In this document: positions 12,141-23,596 of the stretch, piece by piece
Layout of the letters: the number at the start of each line of letters is the position of its first letter
Position numbering within the stretch: the first letter of the stretch is position 1
DNA from: Gordionus sp. m RMFG-2023
Lineage: Eukaryota; Nematomorpha; Gordioida; Chordodea; Parachordodidae
NCBI RefSeq assembly: GCF_954871325.1
Contig: NC_088775.1
Location: 87,955,561 to 88,019,560, forward strand
Length of the DNA stretch: 64,000 nt
Reading direction: 5' to 3'
The notes under the pieces: model-generated
Database searches by the model: none
Seen by the model: only the letters and a program-made list of their open reading frames with translations
What the model was told of the DNA's origin: nothing
Position numbers and translations under genes: made by a program

Positions 12141-12605
12141 TCCCCACATGTGATTAATAAATCAACACTCCGCTGTAAACCATATAATAAATAAAAGCTT
12201 AACAGCTGCACACATTACAAACAATCTTGAACCATCAAATTTATCTCAAGTAGATGGTTTAAGACCTGATGGTATGACAACCATACCTTGGGCCCTCGGC
12301 AAATCACTCATTGGGACTACACGTGTGTCTCATCATTCCCTTCAAACATAAATTTCAATTTAATAACACAGGCAGAAATTAAAAAGACAAACAAATACAA
12401 AAATTTTAAAAACTTCATATTCACTCCAGTAGTGACTTCTACTAACGGGCATTTTTTGCCTTCAACATTTATGTTTTTAAAAAATTTGCGTAATAAAATA
12501 CGACTTTTCACAAATGAACCAAGAGAATTCCTTTTTATTCGACAAAAAATTAAAATAGAAATTTTTAGACACAATTATAATTCATTTTTGAGGACTCAAT
12601 TATAG
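12140..12605 (+). pseudogene. LINE reverse-transcriptase C-terminal tail, copy 2, inside the loop
   Basis: After a decayed start (near 12185-12260, with a TTIPWALGK-like box), the plus strand has an open 105-codon block reading SSFPSNINFNLITQAEI, KKTNKYKNFKNFIFTPVV, NGHFLPSTFMFL and a final RQKIKIEIFRHNY before the stop at 12603-12605. It matches the end of copy 1 (INKY, GHFSQSTYIFL, NWKFLNTIILAF) and is better preserved. Thus a LINE 3' end sits in the loop of the giant inverted repeat, in the same orientation as the one just outside its left arm. Confidence 0.6.
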
Positions 12606-12684
12606 AATTTTATTTTTAATTATATAATTATAAATTATAATTTTTTAATTAGGTTTTATTACAATAATTTTATATATTTTCATA

Positions 12685-15522
12685 ATCCTTAGTGTATTAC
12701 AATTTTTATAAAGACGGTTAACCAAATTAATTACGGAATTATTGAGCACTAAATAATGGCAAAACCGGATGTTTATTACTACTATAGTTTTTATTTTGGC
12801 ACGTCGCCATTATTTGTTTATTTTTGTTTTTTTCGCAAAAATCTTTTTATTCTTAAATTCGGCTACAAAAGTGATTGAACCACTAACCTCTACTAAGGAA
12901 GCCCTAAAGAAGTGTTTAAATTTCATCGTTAGTGCTTTCATATTTTTCTGGCCATAATTTGACCTCTAAACATTTCTTTAGCGTATTACAATTTTTTATA
13001 AAGACGATTAACCAAATTAATTACGGAAATCAAATTTGCTAATTAATAACTAAATATTGGCGAAAACTGGATGTTTAGTACTACTATAGTTTGTTTTTGC
13101 ACGTCGCCATTATTTGTTTTTTTTCGCAAATAATTTTTTATTCTTAAATTCGGCTACAAAAGTAATTAAACCACTAACCTCTACTAAGGAAGCCCTAAAG
13201 AAGGATATAAATTTCATCGTTAGTGCTTTCATAATTTTCTGGCCATAATTTGACCTCTAAACATTTCTTTAGCCTATTACAATTTTTTATAAAGACGGTT
13301 AACCAAATTAATAACGGAATTTAAATACACTAATTAAGCACTAAATAATGGCGAAAACCGGATGTTTAGTACTCCTATAGTTTTTGTTTTGGCACGTCGT
13401 CATTATTTGTTTATTTTTGTTTTTTTCGTGAATAACTTTTTATTCTTAAATTCGGCTACAAAACTGATTAAAGCACTAACCTCTACTAACGAAGCACTAA
13501 AGAATGATATAAGTTTCATCGTTAGTGCTTTAATAATTTTCTAGCCGAAATTAGACCTCTAAAAATTTCTTTAGTTTTTTCATATGACGGTTAACAAAAG
13601 AAATTACGGAATTTAAATATACTAATTAAGCACTAAAAAATGGCGAAAACCGGATGTAAAGTACTCCTATAGTTTTTGTTTTGGCACGTCGCCATTATTT
13701 GTTTATTTTTATTTTTATTTTTTTTGCTAATAACTTTTTATTCTTAAATTCGGCTACAAAACTGATTAAAGCACTAACCTCTACTAACGAAGCACTAAAA
13801 AATAATATAAGTTTCATCGTTAGTGCTTTCATAATTTTCTAGCCGTGACCTCTAAAAATTTCTTTAGCATTTTACAATTTTTTCATATGACGGTTAACAA
13901 AATTGATAACGGAATTTAAATACACTAATTAAGCACTAAATAATAGCGAAAACCCGATGTTTAGTACTCCTATAGTTTTTGTTTAGGCACGTCGCCATTA
14001 TTTGTTTATTTTTGTTTTTTTCGAGAATAACTTTTTATTCTTAAATTCGGCTACAAAACTTATTAAAACACTAACCTCTACTAACGAAGCACTAAAGAAT
14101 GATATAAGTTTCATCGTTAGTGCTTTCATAATTTTCTAGCTGAAATTTGACCTCTAAAAATTTCTTTAGTTTTTTCATATGACGGTTAACAAAAGAAATT
14201 ACGGAATTTAAATATACTAATTAAGCACTAAAAAATGGCGAAAACTGGATGTAAAGTACTCCTATAGTTTTTGTTTTGGCACGTCGCAAATTATTTGTTT
14301 ATTTTTATTTTTATTTTTTTTGCTAATAACTTTTTATTCTTAAATTCGGCTACAAAACTGATTAAAGCACTAACCTCTACTAACGAAGCACTAAAAAATA
14401 ATATAAGTTTCATCGTTAGTGCTTTCATAATTTTCTAGCCGAAATTTGACCTCTAAAAATTTCTTTAGCATTTTACAATTTTTTCATATGACGGTTAACA
14501 AAATTAATAACGAAATTTAAATACACTAATTAAGCACTAAATAATGGCGAAAACCGGATGTTTAGTACTCCTATAGTTTTTGTTTTGGCACGTCGCCATT
14601 ATTTGTTTATTTTTGTTTTATTCGTGAATAACTTTTTATTCTTAAATTCGGCTACAAAACTGATTGAAGCACTAACCTCTACTAACGAAGCACTAAAGAA
14701 TGATATAAGTTTCATCGTTAGTGCTTCCAAAGGTTCGGCCAACTTCACGCTTAAATCGTGACGTCATAATTTTTATTTAGCTAATAACTTTTTTTCCATA
14801 TGGCGGTTAAGTAAATTAATAATGGAATTAAATACATTAATTAAGCACTAAATAATGGCGAAAACCGGATGTTTAGTACTCCTATAGTTTTTGTTTTGGC
14901 ACGTCGCCATTATTTGTTTATTTTTGTTTTATTCGTGAATAACTTTTTATTCTTAAATTCGGCTACAAAACTGATTGAAGCACTAACCTCTACTAACGAA
15001 GCACTAAAGAATGATATAAGTTTCATCGTTAGTGCTTCCAAAGGTTCGGCCAACTTCACGCTTAAATCGTGACGTCATAATTTTTATTTAGCTAATAACT
15101 TTTTTCCATATGGCGGTTAAGTAAATTAATAATGGAATTAAATACATTAATTAAGCACTAAATAATGGCGAAAACCGGATGTTAAGTACTACTCTAGTTT
15201 TTGTTTTGGCACGTCGCCAATATTTGTTTATTTTTGTTTTTTTCGTGAATAACTTTTTATTCATAAATTCGGCTACAAAATGGATTGAAGCACTAACCTC
15301 TACTAACGAAGCACTAAAGAATGATATAAGTTTCATCGTTAGTGCTTCCAATCGACTTTTAAGCGTGAAGTTGGCACAAATTTTTATTTTTGCCTATAAC
15401 TTTTTTTCCTTAAGTTCGGCTACTATACGGATTGAAGCACTAACAAGCACTAACGAAGCACTAAAAAATGACATATGATTCATCATTAGTGCTTCCAATC
15501 GTTCGGCCAACTTCACGGAGCT
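12685..15522 (-). repeat. Right arm: tandem array of ~300-bp units, inverted relative to the left arm
   Basis: The reverse complement of the left-arm unit recurs with CCGGATG boxes near 12767, 13068, 13360, 13655, 13956, 14249, 14557, 14868 and 15178, a spacing of 292-311 bp. Two adjacent units (14558-14761 and 14869-15072) encode identical 67-codon frames, showing recent local duplication or conversion. The array is about 1 kb longer than the left arm. Confidence 0.9.
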
Positions 15523-15524
15523 TA

Positions 15525-16513
15525 CGAACCCGAGAATTTTTTTGAACCCGGGTTCCATCGGGTTCATATATTGTTTAAAATCATATATTAGGATATTTGT
15601 ATAATTTTAAATAAAAATATTAATAATTTAATTGAAATTTTATAATATTTTCAAATTTCAATAAATTTTAAACAACTTAATTCATTTTAGCCATTTTTAA
15701 ATTTTTTTAAATTTATTCTCAGTATTAATAAATTTTAAACAATTAAATTAATTTACGCCATTTATTTTAAATTTTTAACTTATTTTAAAAATAAATATAC
15801 AAAACAAAAAATAACAAAAAAAAAGAAAAGTAAAAAGATTGGATCAGGTTTTTTACAGGTATCGGCCCGATCCGATATTTTTGGGAAACGCTAAATATTG
15901 GTACCGATTAGATCCGATATTTAATATCGGCACAGCCCTATTAATGATTTTTTCCCCATAATTTCGTTAAACTGAGCTATGGCAACCTTTTCCTAATCAA
16001 TGTTTAATAGGATTTTATATCTGGGGTCGAAATATAGTGATGCATAAAGAATATCCATATTTAAATAAGTATCCTCTTTAAATCTCATATGCCCTAATAT
16101 TTCATTGGAAATATCATAGACTATTTTTTAATATAATACTACATTTTAAACGTATTTTTTTTTAAAATTAATCCCAAATTATTATTTTTTTTAAAAAAAA
16201 AATTTGGACCCTGATCCCTAAATTTTAAAATAGGTTTTGGTTCAGTGAATTATCGTGTTGATTTTAAATAAAATAAATAATAAAAATTTTCAGAATAGGC
16301 TAATTCCCGCAATGAAATAAATGCAAGAAAAACTTAAAATAAAATATATCAATTGAAATAACAGTGACAGATGCGTCAACCAAGTTTATTTCAAAATAAA
16401 ATCATTCATGACATATCACCAATTTTTTTCGAATTCAGATTCAATGGAGGATGCTATATTAAGGTTGATATTCTTTATACTCTTCATATTTTCTTTCCCT
16501 ATGAAATTAGTTT
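15525..16513. other. AT-rich stretch with hAT-like GC-rich repeat fragments
   Basis: Just right of the foldback element come GAACCCGGGTTCCATCGGG and, near 15850-15950, repeated CGATCCGATAT / GATCCGATATTTAATATCGG boxes ending in CACAGCCCTA. The reverse complement, TAGGGCTGTG, resembles a hAT terminus, so this is probably the remains of one or two non-autonomous hAT elements. The rest, to 16513, shows nothing. Confidence 0.35.
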
Positions 16514-16521
16514 GTTACAGG

Positions 16522-16938
16522 CAGTGGCGTAGCTACGGGGGTAGTTTTCGGGTTTGGACCCCTCCAACAGCAAAAATTTCTTTTTAGATTATACGTTCAA
16601 AAGACTTAAAAGTGACTTTATATCAAATAAATACCATTAATATTTATATTTTTCTGGTTTTGATGTTTGTGGAAGGATATTATTATTGAAATTATTGTGG
16701 ATAGTATTATTATAAATTAATTGAGAATAATCTACTAAATTTTATAACATATTATTAATGCATTTAAAAAATATATTTATTATATATTATCGAAGATATG
16801 GTTAGGATTTGTAAGATAAATCCGGCCGCAGGCCGGGCAAAAGGGCCGAAGGCCCGTTATAGGGGGCCTGGGGGGCTTCGCCCCCAGGCTTTTATATGTA
16901 TGGACAACCTTTAAGAAAAATCCCTAGCTACGCCACTG
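16522..16938. mobile_element. 417-bp hAT MITE with exact 8-bp target duplication
   Basis: The ends are CAGTGGCGTAGCTA and its inverted copy TAGCTACGCCACTG, flanked by identical GTTACAGG at 16514-16521 and 16939-16946. The 8-bp duplication and CAGNGGCGTAGC-type termini are those of hAT elements. Its right part (16818-16890) is a cluster of GC-rich hairpins (CCGGCCGCAGGCCGG, GGGCCGAAGGCCC, GGGGGCTTCGCCCCC) in an otherwise AT-rich element. No coding capacity is seen. Confidence 0.92.
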
Positions 16939-17271
16939 GTTACAGGACTTTGCACCCTCTTAAAAAAAAGGGTTCGAGTTTAGATTGCAAAAAATCTTTG
17001 ATCAAGTTTGGACAGTGCCCAGAAAAATAAAAACTTTGTAAAATTTATTTAAAATAGCAGATACATAATTTTATTTTAAATTAATCTTTATTATATTTGG
17101 TTTTAGAATTTACCATAAAAATATTTTTCATTCGGAGTTTTGGTGATCATCACTTAAAAAAAAAATATGAAATATATATTACATTCTAGGGCCATAATTT
17201 CATAAAATTAGACATTGTTTACTCTATATCTTATAAATATAAACCATTATCTACTATAATTCAGGGGCGGA

Positions 17272-17370
17272 CTGGGAGACTAAAGGCCCCGTGGGAGATT
17301 TCTAAGAGAGGCCATATAGTTAAGGGGATTCGCCTCCCAAACCCTCAATCCCCCCCCCCCCTTTACAGGC
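17272..17370 (+). mobile_element. Truncated hAT end (CAGGGGCGGACTGG)
   Basis: CAGGGGCGGACTGGGAGACT is a classic hAT-like terminus followed by a GC-rich subterminal region and a C-run. No matching inverted end is found nearby, so only one end survives. Confidence 0.5.
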
Positions 17371-17489
17371 CTTGATCAAGAATAATTGAAATAGAATAAA
17401 TTTTGCGTTTTATATGTTGCATTTTAAGGTTTTCTATTTTATGACCTATTGCGTTTTAATTGATCGCGTTTTATATTTATTTATTTATT

Positions 17490-17735
17490 TTCTCTCTTTA
17501 ACTTTCACCTTTTCTAGTGGTAAGCTTATTTAATATCTCTTTCCACATGTTATTCATACTTATCTAATTTATACTTCTTCATATTGGCTCTAACTTTATG
17601 GCCCCAGTGAAGTTTTGACTTTCCTCATAAGTTTACCCATCACTTCCAAACTCTCAACCTTATTTACTCTGTAGTTCATAGGCCTTCTCATTGTGTGCAC
17701 ATACCACCTAAGTCTGTTCACTATTTTATTTACAG
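17490..17735 (-). pseudogene. RTE-like LINE 3' fragment
   Basis: The reverse complement closely follows the 3' end of the LINE at 56 kb: in both, a stretch around GTGAACAGACTTAGGTGGTA leads through AAGGCCTA, GTTGAGAGTTT, GTGATGGG and AGTTAGAGCCAATATGA to a final CCA(C/G)AAAAGGT-like end. The two copies therefore belong to the same family in opposite orientations. Only the C-terminal coding end and 3' terminus are present, a typical 5'-truncated LINE insertion. Confidence 0.7.
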
Positions 17736-18180
17736 ATAAGAAATAATTTCAGAATTTTAAAAATCTCTGAGAAATTTTTTTAAAAATTTTAAGAATGGGG
17801 ATTAATGAATTTTCTGATTTAGAACGCCTAAAATTTATAAACATATTAGATATTACATTATCTTATATATAATTATGACAAAAAAAAATCTATTTAAATA
17901 TAGGCATCGGGGACGTTAGGGGTAAATATCGGATTAGATGAAATAATTGTGGATTGGTGTAACCCTACTTATTAGATAAATACCAGAGGGGATAAATTAT
18001 TTTTCAGAAATCATATAATCAAATAGATTTTTGGATATTTTGAATAAAAATCGCAGTTTTTTTTTTTTAGAAATTAGACTAATAGGGGGTAGTTTGTGAA
18101 TTAAAAAAAAAATATTTATATAAATATTATTTTACCCAATGTTGTGTGCCTACTCTGAATATTCGCACAAGGGTTTAGGG

Positions 18181-18402
18181 TAGTATTGTTAAACGGCTCG
18201 TTTTGAGCCGATTTTTAAAAACGGCTAACTCAATATTTTAGACTGAAAAATATTGCTTAGGCCTCGAAATTTTGCTGATAGTTGTCCAATCTTTGTTCTT
18301 TCTATAAACAAAATCTTCAGGCTTGCGTGGTATTATTCTAGATAAAATGTTGAGTTAGCCGTTTTTAAAAATCGGCTCAAAACAAGCCGTTTAACAACAC
18401 TA
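18181..18402. mobile_element. MITE of the TAGTGTTGTTAAACGGC hAT family, copy B
   Basis: A 222-bp palindromic element starting TAGTATTGTTAAACGGCTCG and ending AGCCGTTTAACAACACTA. Its flanks GTTTAGGG and GGTTAGGG match at 7 of 8 positions, the expected hAT-size duplication. Confidence 0.88.
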
Positions 18403-18559
18403 GGTTAGGGCACTCACTTTTTCATAAAGCCAAATTTGAAATCAATATTTTTATTATTTGGCCATTTTATTTGATATCAATAAATTTTATTTAGTCAATT
18501 TTAATAGAACATTGGTATAATTACGTTTTATAAAAATCATATTTGATTTAGGTAGGAAT

Positions 18560-18670
18560 GCGGTTTAAGGTAAAAAAAAAATAAGTGAGTTTGGTTCGGG
18601 TTCGGTTCAAGGAAATATTTTTGAACCCGGGTTTGGTTCCGGGTTCAGCTCGGGTTTAAGAATGTTTGAA
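18560..18670. repeat. GGTTCGGGTTCGG-type hAT subterminal fragment
   Basis: Reiterated GGTTCGGGTTCGG and GAACCCGGGTTTGG boxes resemble those just right of the foldback element (15525-15560). This is probably a leftover of the same non-autonomous family. No termini can be defined. Confidence 0.3.
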
Positions 18671-19547
18671 TTGATAAAAAAAATTCTCTTTTTAAATCTT
18701 AATTAAAAAACTAGACATTCGGGAATATATGATAGAACTAATTAATATCATACCAAGTGATGCAGTTATTGTTATGGACAATGCATCGATCACCTGCCCC
18801 TTTCCTATATTTCTAGAATAACGAGTATTATTTATTTCGTCAATATAGATAATTATATTATCCTAAATTTATATTTTAATCCTTTCTTCACCGATGCCGC
18901 ACAAATTATATTTTATGCAATAATCAATTATATTATAAACAGCATTATTATATCTATATCGTAAAATTATGATTTATAATTATGCATCAATAAAAAGAAT
19001 TACTCTCGTTATTAAATAGTCTGATCAATATAAATTTAAAAATTACTAATTTATTTACTAAAATGAATACAATAAAAAAACACCTGGTAGACATTTTAAT
19101 GTATCTTGGTAAAATGAGTCAAAATTGACCAATCCAAATTTTTTTTTTAAAATTTGAATGATATAAAAATATTAAAAACGTTATCTAGCTAGAGAATAGA
19201 AAAATATTTTTTAATATCATGAATGTAAAAAATTATGAGTAAATTTTATTTTAATATATTGAAGCTATAATATCTGAAACAGAGTCCATATAATAGTTTG
19301 TTTATTCAGCAATCATCTTCCCTTTTATCAATCGATTCACGTGTGTAGAGGTGAATTTTCAGGATATCATCTTTGTTTTATTTATGTTTATTTCTAAACC
19401 GAAGAAACTGGCTTCTATGATAATACTATTTATTAGGATTGAAGATCCAATAATGATTTCCAAGTTCCGCAATTCTCTTTTTTTTTAACAAAAAATAAAA
19501 ATAAAATATGGGTCTTGCATGAAATTTTAATAATAGAATTATCTAAA

Positions 19548-19767
19548 CAGTGTTGTTAAACAGCTCGTTTTGAACCGATTTTTAAAAACGGCAAACTCAA
19601 TATTTTGGCCAGAAAAATATTGACTTAGCCTCGAGATTTCGATGATATATGTATAGATAGACCTTTGTTCCTTCTATGAGCAAAATCTTCAGGCTAGCAT
19701 ATTATTTCTCTGGATGAAGTATTTAATTAGCCGTTTTTAAAAATTGATGAGCCGTTTAACAACACTA
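19548..19767. mobile_element. MITE of the TAGTGTTGTTAAACGGC hAT family, copy C
   Basis: About 220 bp, from AGTGTTGTTAAACAGCTCG to GAGCCGTTTAACAACACTA. It has lost part of the right-hand subterminal repeat, and its target duplication is no longer clear. Confidence 0.75.
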
Positions 19768-19893
19768 GTTTTAAATCTATATTTAAACGTCGGAAATCAT
19801 AAAAACATACGCAACCGATACAGAACGCAATTTGTATAGATTATTTGATTAATTGAGTATATTTAAACAATAACCTTATTTAACAGTTTATAA

Positions 19894-22658
19894 CAGGGTT
19901 GGCATGTCGGTCAATTGACTGGTCAATTGACCGGAGGAGTATTTGACTGGTCAAATACGGTCAAATACTCTAAAATATTAATGGCGAATAAATATTTTGA
20001 TATAATTAACTAGTATGCATTAAAAGCATGTTTATCAATCTTATTATTTTTTTATTAAAATATAAATATGTAATTTTTCTAAATATAGTAATATTTTTAG
20101 TTATTTTTTTGTCTAATCATTGCCGTTTCTCGCCTTCTTTATTTTTTTCAATTCATTTTTCTTAAAAAAAATAAAAATACCCGATTTATTATAATCATAA
20201 TATAATTTTTTCATTCTTATTTTTTAATAAATTTAAATTTTATTTAATATTTAGCCGAGTATAAATTATATTAATTCTCATTTGTTTTACTTACACTTGC
20301 TATATTTGGTTTTTAAAATTAATTTTCATTTTAATTGTTCTAGTCAGATTTACGGAATATTATTCAATTCTGGTAAAAAGTTTATTATATTATATTTATA
20401 ATATTAAGAAATTATTGGAATAATTGGTCGATAATTATAAAATAGTTAAGATTGATTAACTTCACAATAATCAAAATCATTTTTTGTTAAATTTTAATAT
20501 ATTAGGGATTATGGTCAAACCAAAGCATCATGTTTGGAAACATTTTCAAGAAGTACGCGATGGTAAATCAGTTAAAGCGGTGTGCAAGTTTTGCAAGATG
20601 TCCTATATCACCCACGTTGATAGAATGGTCAAACATTTATTAAGCAGCTGTACTATGTGCCCTGTTATAATTAAGGAAAAATTTTATTCAAATTCCAAAA
20701 TATCAACCTCTACAAAAAATATCACAAATGTAATTTGTAATACTTCTAAGTCTAACTCTAATGAAGAATTGGGTGAAATTAGTGAGAATGATTATCAAAT
20801 GAACAATATTTTGTCTTGTGACTCAGGAGAATTTGATTCCCTTATTTCTAATCAATCTACAAGCAAGGCGATTAAATATAAATCTCAATCTTGTATAACC
20901 GGTTTCATAGATAGAATTAATCCCAAAGAAAAAAATGAGCTGGATCAATTGTTTGCAAAGGCTGTATATGCGAGCAATTTACCTTTCCACATCACTGAAA
21001 ATCCCTACATCCAAGAATTTTTTAAAAAAATACGTCCTATTTACACATTACCCAGGAGAAGGCAGCTGGCTGGATATCTTCTAGACAAAGCGTCAGGTGA
21101 TATGGAGGTGAGAGTTGCAGATATAATAGATAAAGCTCCTTACTTATCAATTGTATCAGATGGCTGGAGCAACATTAGAAACGAGAGTATTATTAATTTT
21201 ATGGTGATGACGCCTGTTCCAGTGTTTTACAAATTTCTAAATACTGAGGAAAATCGCCATACGGCAGATTATATTGCCCAGGAATTTAAAAATGTAATTC
21301 ATGAATTGAATCCGGTAAAAGTATATTCTTTAGTTACTGATAATGCCGCTAACATGAAAGCAGCCTGGAGAATTCTAAAATCTGAATCTATTTATAATCA
21401 TATACAATGTTATGGTTGTGCAGCGCATACATTGCAGTTATTCTTTCACGATTTTGAACGATTGGACGCCTTCAGTGACCATATTTCAATAATTAAAAAA
21501 ATTGTTAAATTTTTCAAGAATAAACACATACCAGCTGCAGTATTTTCCCGTAATAAGAATCTTCATGGCATACCATCTACATTAAGTACAATTAGCCAAA
21601 CAAGATGGGCATCGTCAATAAAATGTATGGAGCAAATTCAAATATGCAAGAAAGCTCTAAAAGCATCAGTTGTTGAAGAAGCTGTTTGTGATAATTGTCC
21701 CATAGAAATTACCAATAATATATTAAACGAAGTATTTTGGACGAAAAATTTAAATTTTTTAGCTATACTCCAACCTTTAGCTACCTCATTGTTGAAAGTG
21801 CAAGGGGATAAATGTACTTTGGCCCAAGTAAAAAACGAGATGCTCTGGAAAAACACATAATACAATCATGCCATGATTCTATATTTTCTCCATCTCAAGA
21901 AAAAAAAATTAAGGTTATGTTTGAAAAGAGAAAAACTGATATAAATACATGTGCTCACAATGCTGCTTATTTATTGGACCCCCAATATCAAGGGGAGCAT
22001 CTTACTAATACTGAATTTGATGAAGCATGTAATATAATACAAGAATTGGGTATTTTACAAGGTGGTGATAATCAAAATATTTTGAGTAATATAGTAAATT
22101 TCAGAAGCAAAAGCGGTATATTTAATAGCCATAATATGTGGAAAGTTGTAACTACCATAAGAAACAATCAAATTTCGGCCTCAAGTTGGTGGAATGCATT
22201 TTGCCCACCTTGCCCATTAAGAGAAGTCGCTAATATTTTACTAACATTTCCTAGTTCGACTTCTTCTTCTGAAAGAAATTGGTCGGTTTGGGGCAATATT
22301 CACACTAAAAACAGAAATAGATTAAAGGCTTCTACAGCAGGAAAATTAGTAAGAGTGTATCATAATTTAAGATTGATTAAAAATATTAAAGAAAATAATG
22401 ATATTGAATATGAATCGGAACAAGACTCTGCCACGGATAGTGAAACATTGACTATAGAATGAATTAAAAAAATATTATGATATTTATTATTATACATAGA
22501 TTTATTATAATATTATATAAATGCAAAATAAAGTTAATATTGGTGTAAAAAACATTTATTTGAATTTAACCATATTTGACCGTATTTGACCATATTTGAC
22601 CGGTCAAATATCGGTCAATTGACCGAATTGTATTTGACCGGTCAAATGCACAACCCTG
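19894..22658 (+). mobile_element. hAT DNA transposon, 2765 bp, near-complete
   Basis: Termini CAGGGTTG (left) and CAACCCTG (right) are inverted. They are flanked by a perfect 8-bp duplication GTTTATAA at 19886-19893 and 22659-22666. Both subterminal regions carry reiterated GGTCAATTGACC and GGTCAAATA boxes (about 19908-19970 and 22565-22648), probably transposase-binding sites. The element holds one transposase gene, interrupted by a single frameshift. The perfect target duplication and nearly open gene point to a young insertion. Confidence 0.95.
20511..22462 (+). pseudogene. hAT transposase (BED finger, RNase H-like core, hAT dimerisation region), one frameshift
   Basis: The protein would cut and paste the surrounding hAT element. 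From the ATG at 20511: a BED zinc finger with Cys25, Cys28, His42 and Cys47; then the RNase H-like core with its first acid in VSDGWSNIR and its second in VTDNAANMKAAW, followed by the GCAAHTLQL segment inserted in hAT cores; finally the C-terminal region SSSSERNWSVWG, KNRNRLKA and LVRVYHNLRL, which holds the catalytic glutamate and dimerises. The total span would encode about 650 residues, normal for hAT. The first frame stops at 21860 and the rest continues in another frame that is open from 21812. The shift lies near 21840, where NEML in the first frame should run into EKHI in the second. A tiny intron is less likely. Confidence 0.9.
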
Positions 22659-22666
22659 GTTTATAA

Positions 22667-23590
22667 TATGTTATTATAATATATCTATTGGACCCAAATC
22701 ACTTTTCTTTCTTATTTCCTTTAATTGTCATCTGTTTTTCTTCTTCTTAATTTGATGAACAAATTATTTTAGGTACTGTCCCGGATCAAAAAATAAACTA
22801 ATATTGTGCAATACGCAAAGTTAATTACCACTTCCACTAAGGCGACATTACTATGATAAGAGTATCCTTTAATCTTAATTCATATTCAAATGCTCTCAGA
22901 AATAAATTACCATATAATTAACTATACTTATTTTTTGACGCCGAAAAAAGGGATTATAATTATAGAAATGAATTATAATAATTTATTGAGAAATAAACAA
23001 TTTAAGTAAGGGGGTTTATTTGCCAAAAAAATAATGAAATAGATATCAGATAATTAATAATTTATATTGAGTTTCTCGAATCGAGAAAATATAAAGAGAT
23101 AATTAGGGCATAATAATAAGGGGGAAAAAAATATAAAAATAAACCTAGTTCGGATTCGAATCAAAAAATGAATATTTTTATAAAGCCAAAATAAAAAATG
23201 AAAAATTGAAACAATAGACTATAACCCCAACTCAATTTAAAATTTCTGCGATACATTATAAATTACATAGATTTTAAAAGATAAATTTATATTTTTATGT
23301 TAAACAGCAAATTATGAAATCTGAAATAATTTCATGCAATGAATCACGAGGAAAAAAAAAATTGGCTTGGTAAATAATATTAATAATATAACTTAATTAT
23401 TTCAGTTAATATGAACTTGGGGGGTGGGGGGGATATTGATACAAGAAAAATATTTTGTTAAGATCTTTCCGCTCTCTTAACCTGCAAATAAAGCAGGAAA
23501 AGCTAATTCCAAAATGAGGACAGGAGATTTAGGTTCCCCCCCTCTTACTAGTAGCTACATCATTATAATAACGATTGTTTATTTTTATAA
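22667..23590. other. AT-rich sequence, nothing recognised
   Basis: No gene, RNA or element ends are seen; there is one G-run (near 23418). Confidence 0.4.
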
Positions 23591-23596
23591 AACTAT

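Larger units (their letters stand above)
9486..15522. mobile_element. 6.0-kb giant inverted-repeat (foldback) element with tandem-repeat arms
   Basis: The left end begins AGCTCCGTGAAGTTGGCC and the right end is its exact reverse complement, both flanked by TA (9484-9485 and 15523-15524). The arms are long: left 9486 to about 11240, right about 12685 to 15522. Each consists of ~300-bp units repeated head to tail, about six on the left and nine or ten on the right, with the whole right array in reverse orientation to the left. The outermost ~370 bp match closely enough that the same 99- and 66-codon frames occur in both arms. The loop (about 11240-12685) carries no transposase, so the element is non-autonomous. 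TA flanks suggest a mariner-type or foldback-type mechanism, but the family is unknown to me. Confidence 0.85.

Noticed and set aside
9486-15522. CRISPR array or centromeric satellite
   Set aside because: Repeat units are ~300 bp without short repeat/spacer structure, and they form two inverted blocks with defined termini and TA flanks. This fits a foldback transposon better than an array or a plain satellite.
9486-15522. Polinton-type element because of the AG...CT ends and long inverted repeats
   Set aside because: No 6-bp target duplication, no polymerase, integrase or capsid coding, and arms made of tandem units. Nothing but the terminal dinucleotide fits.
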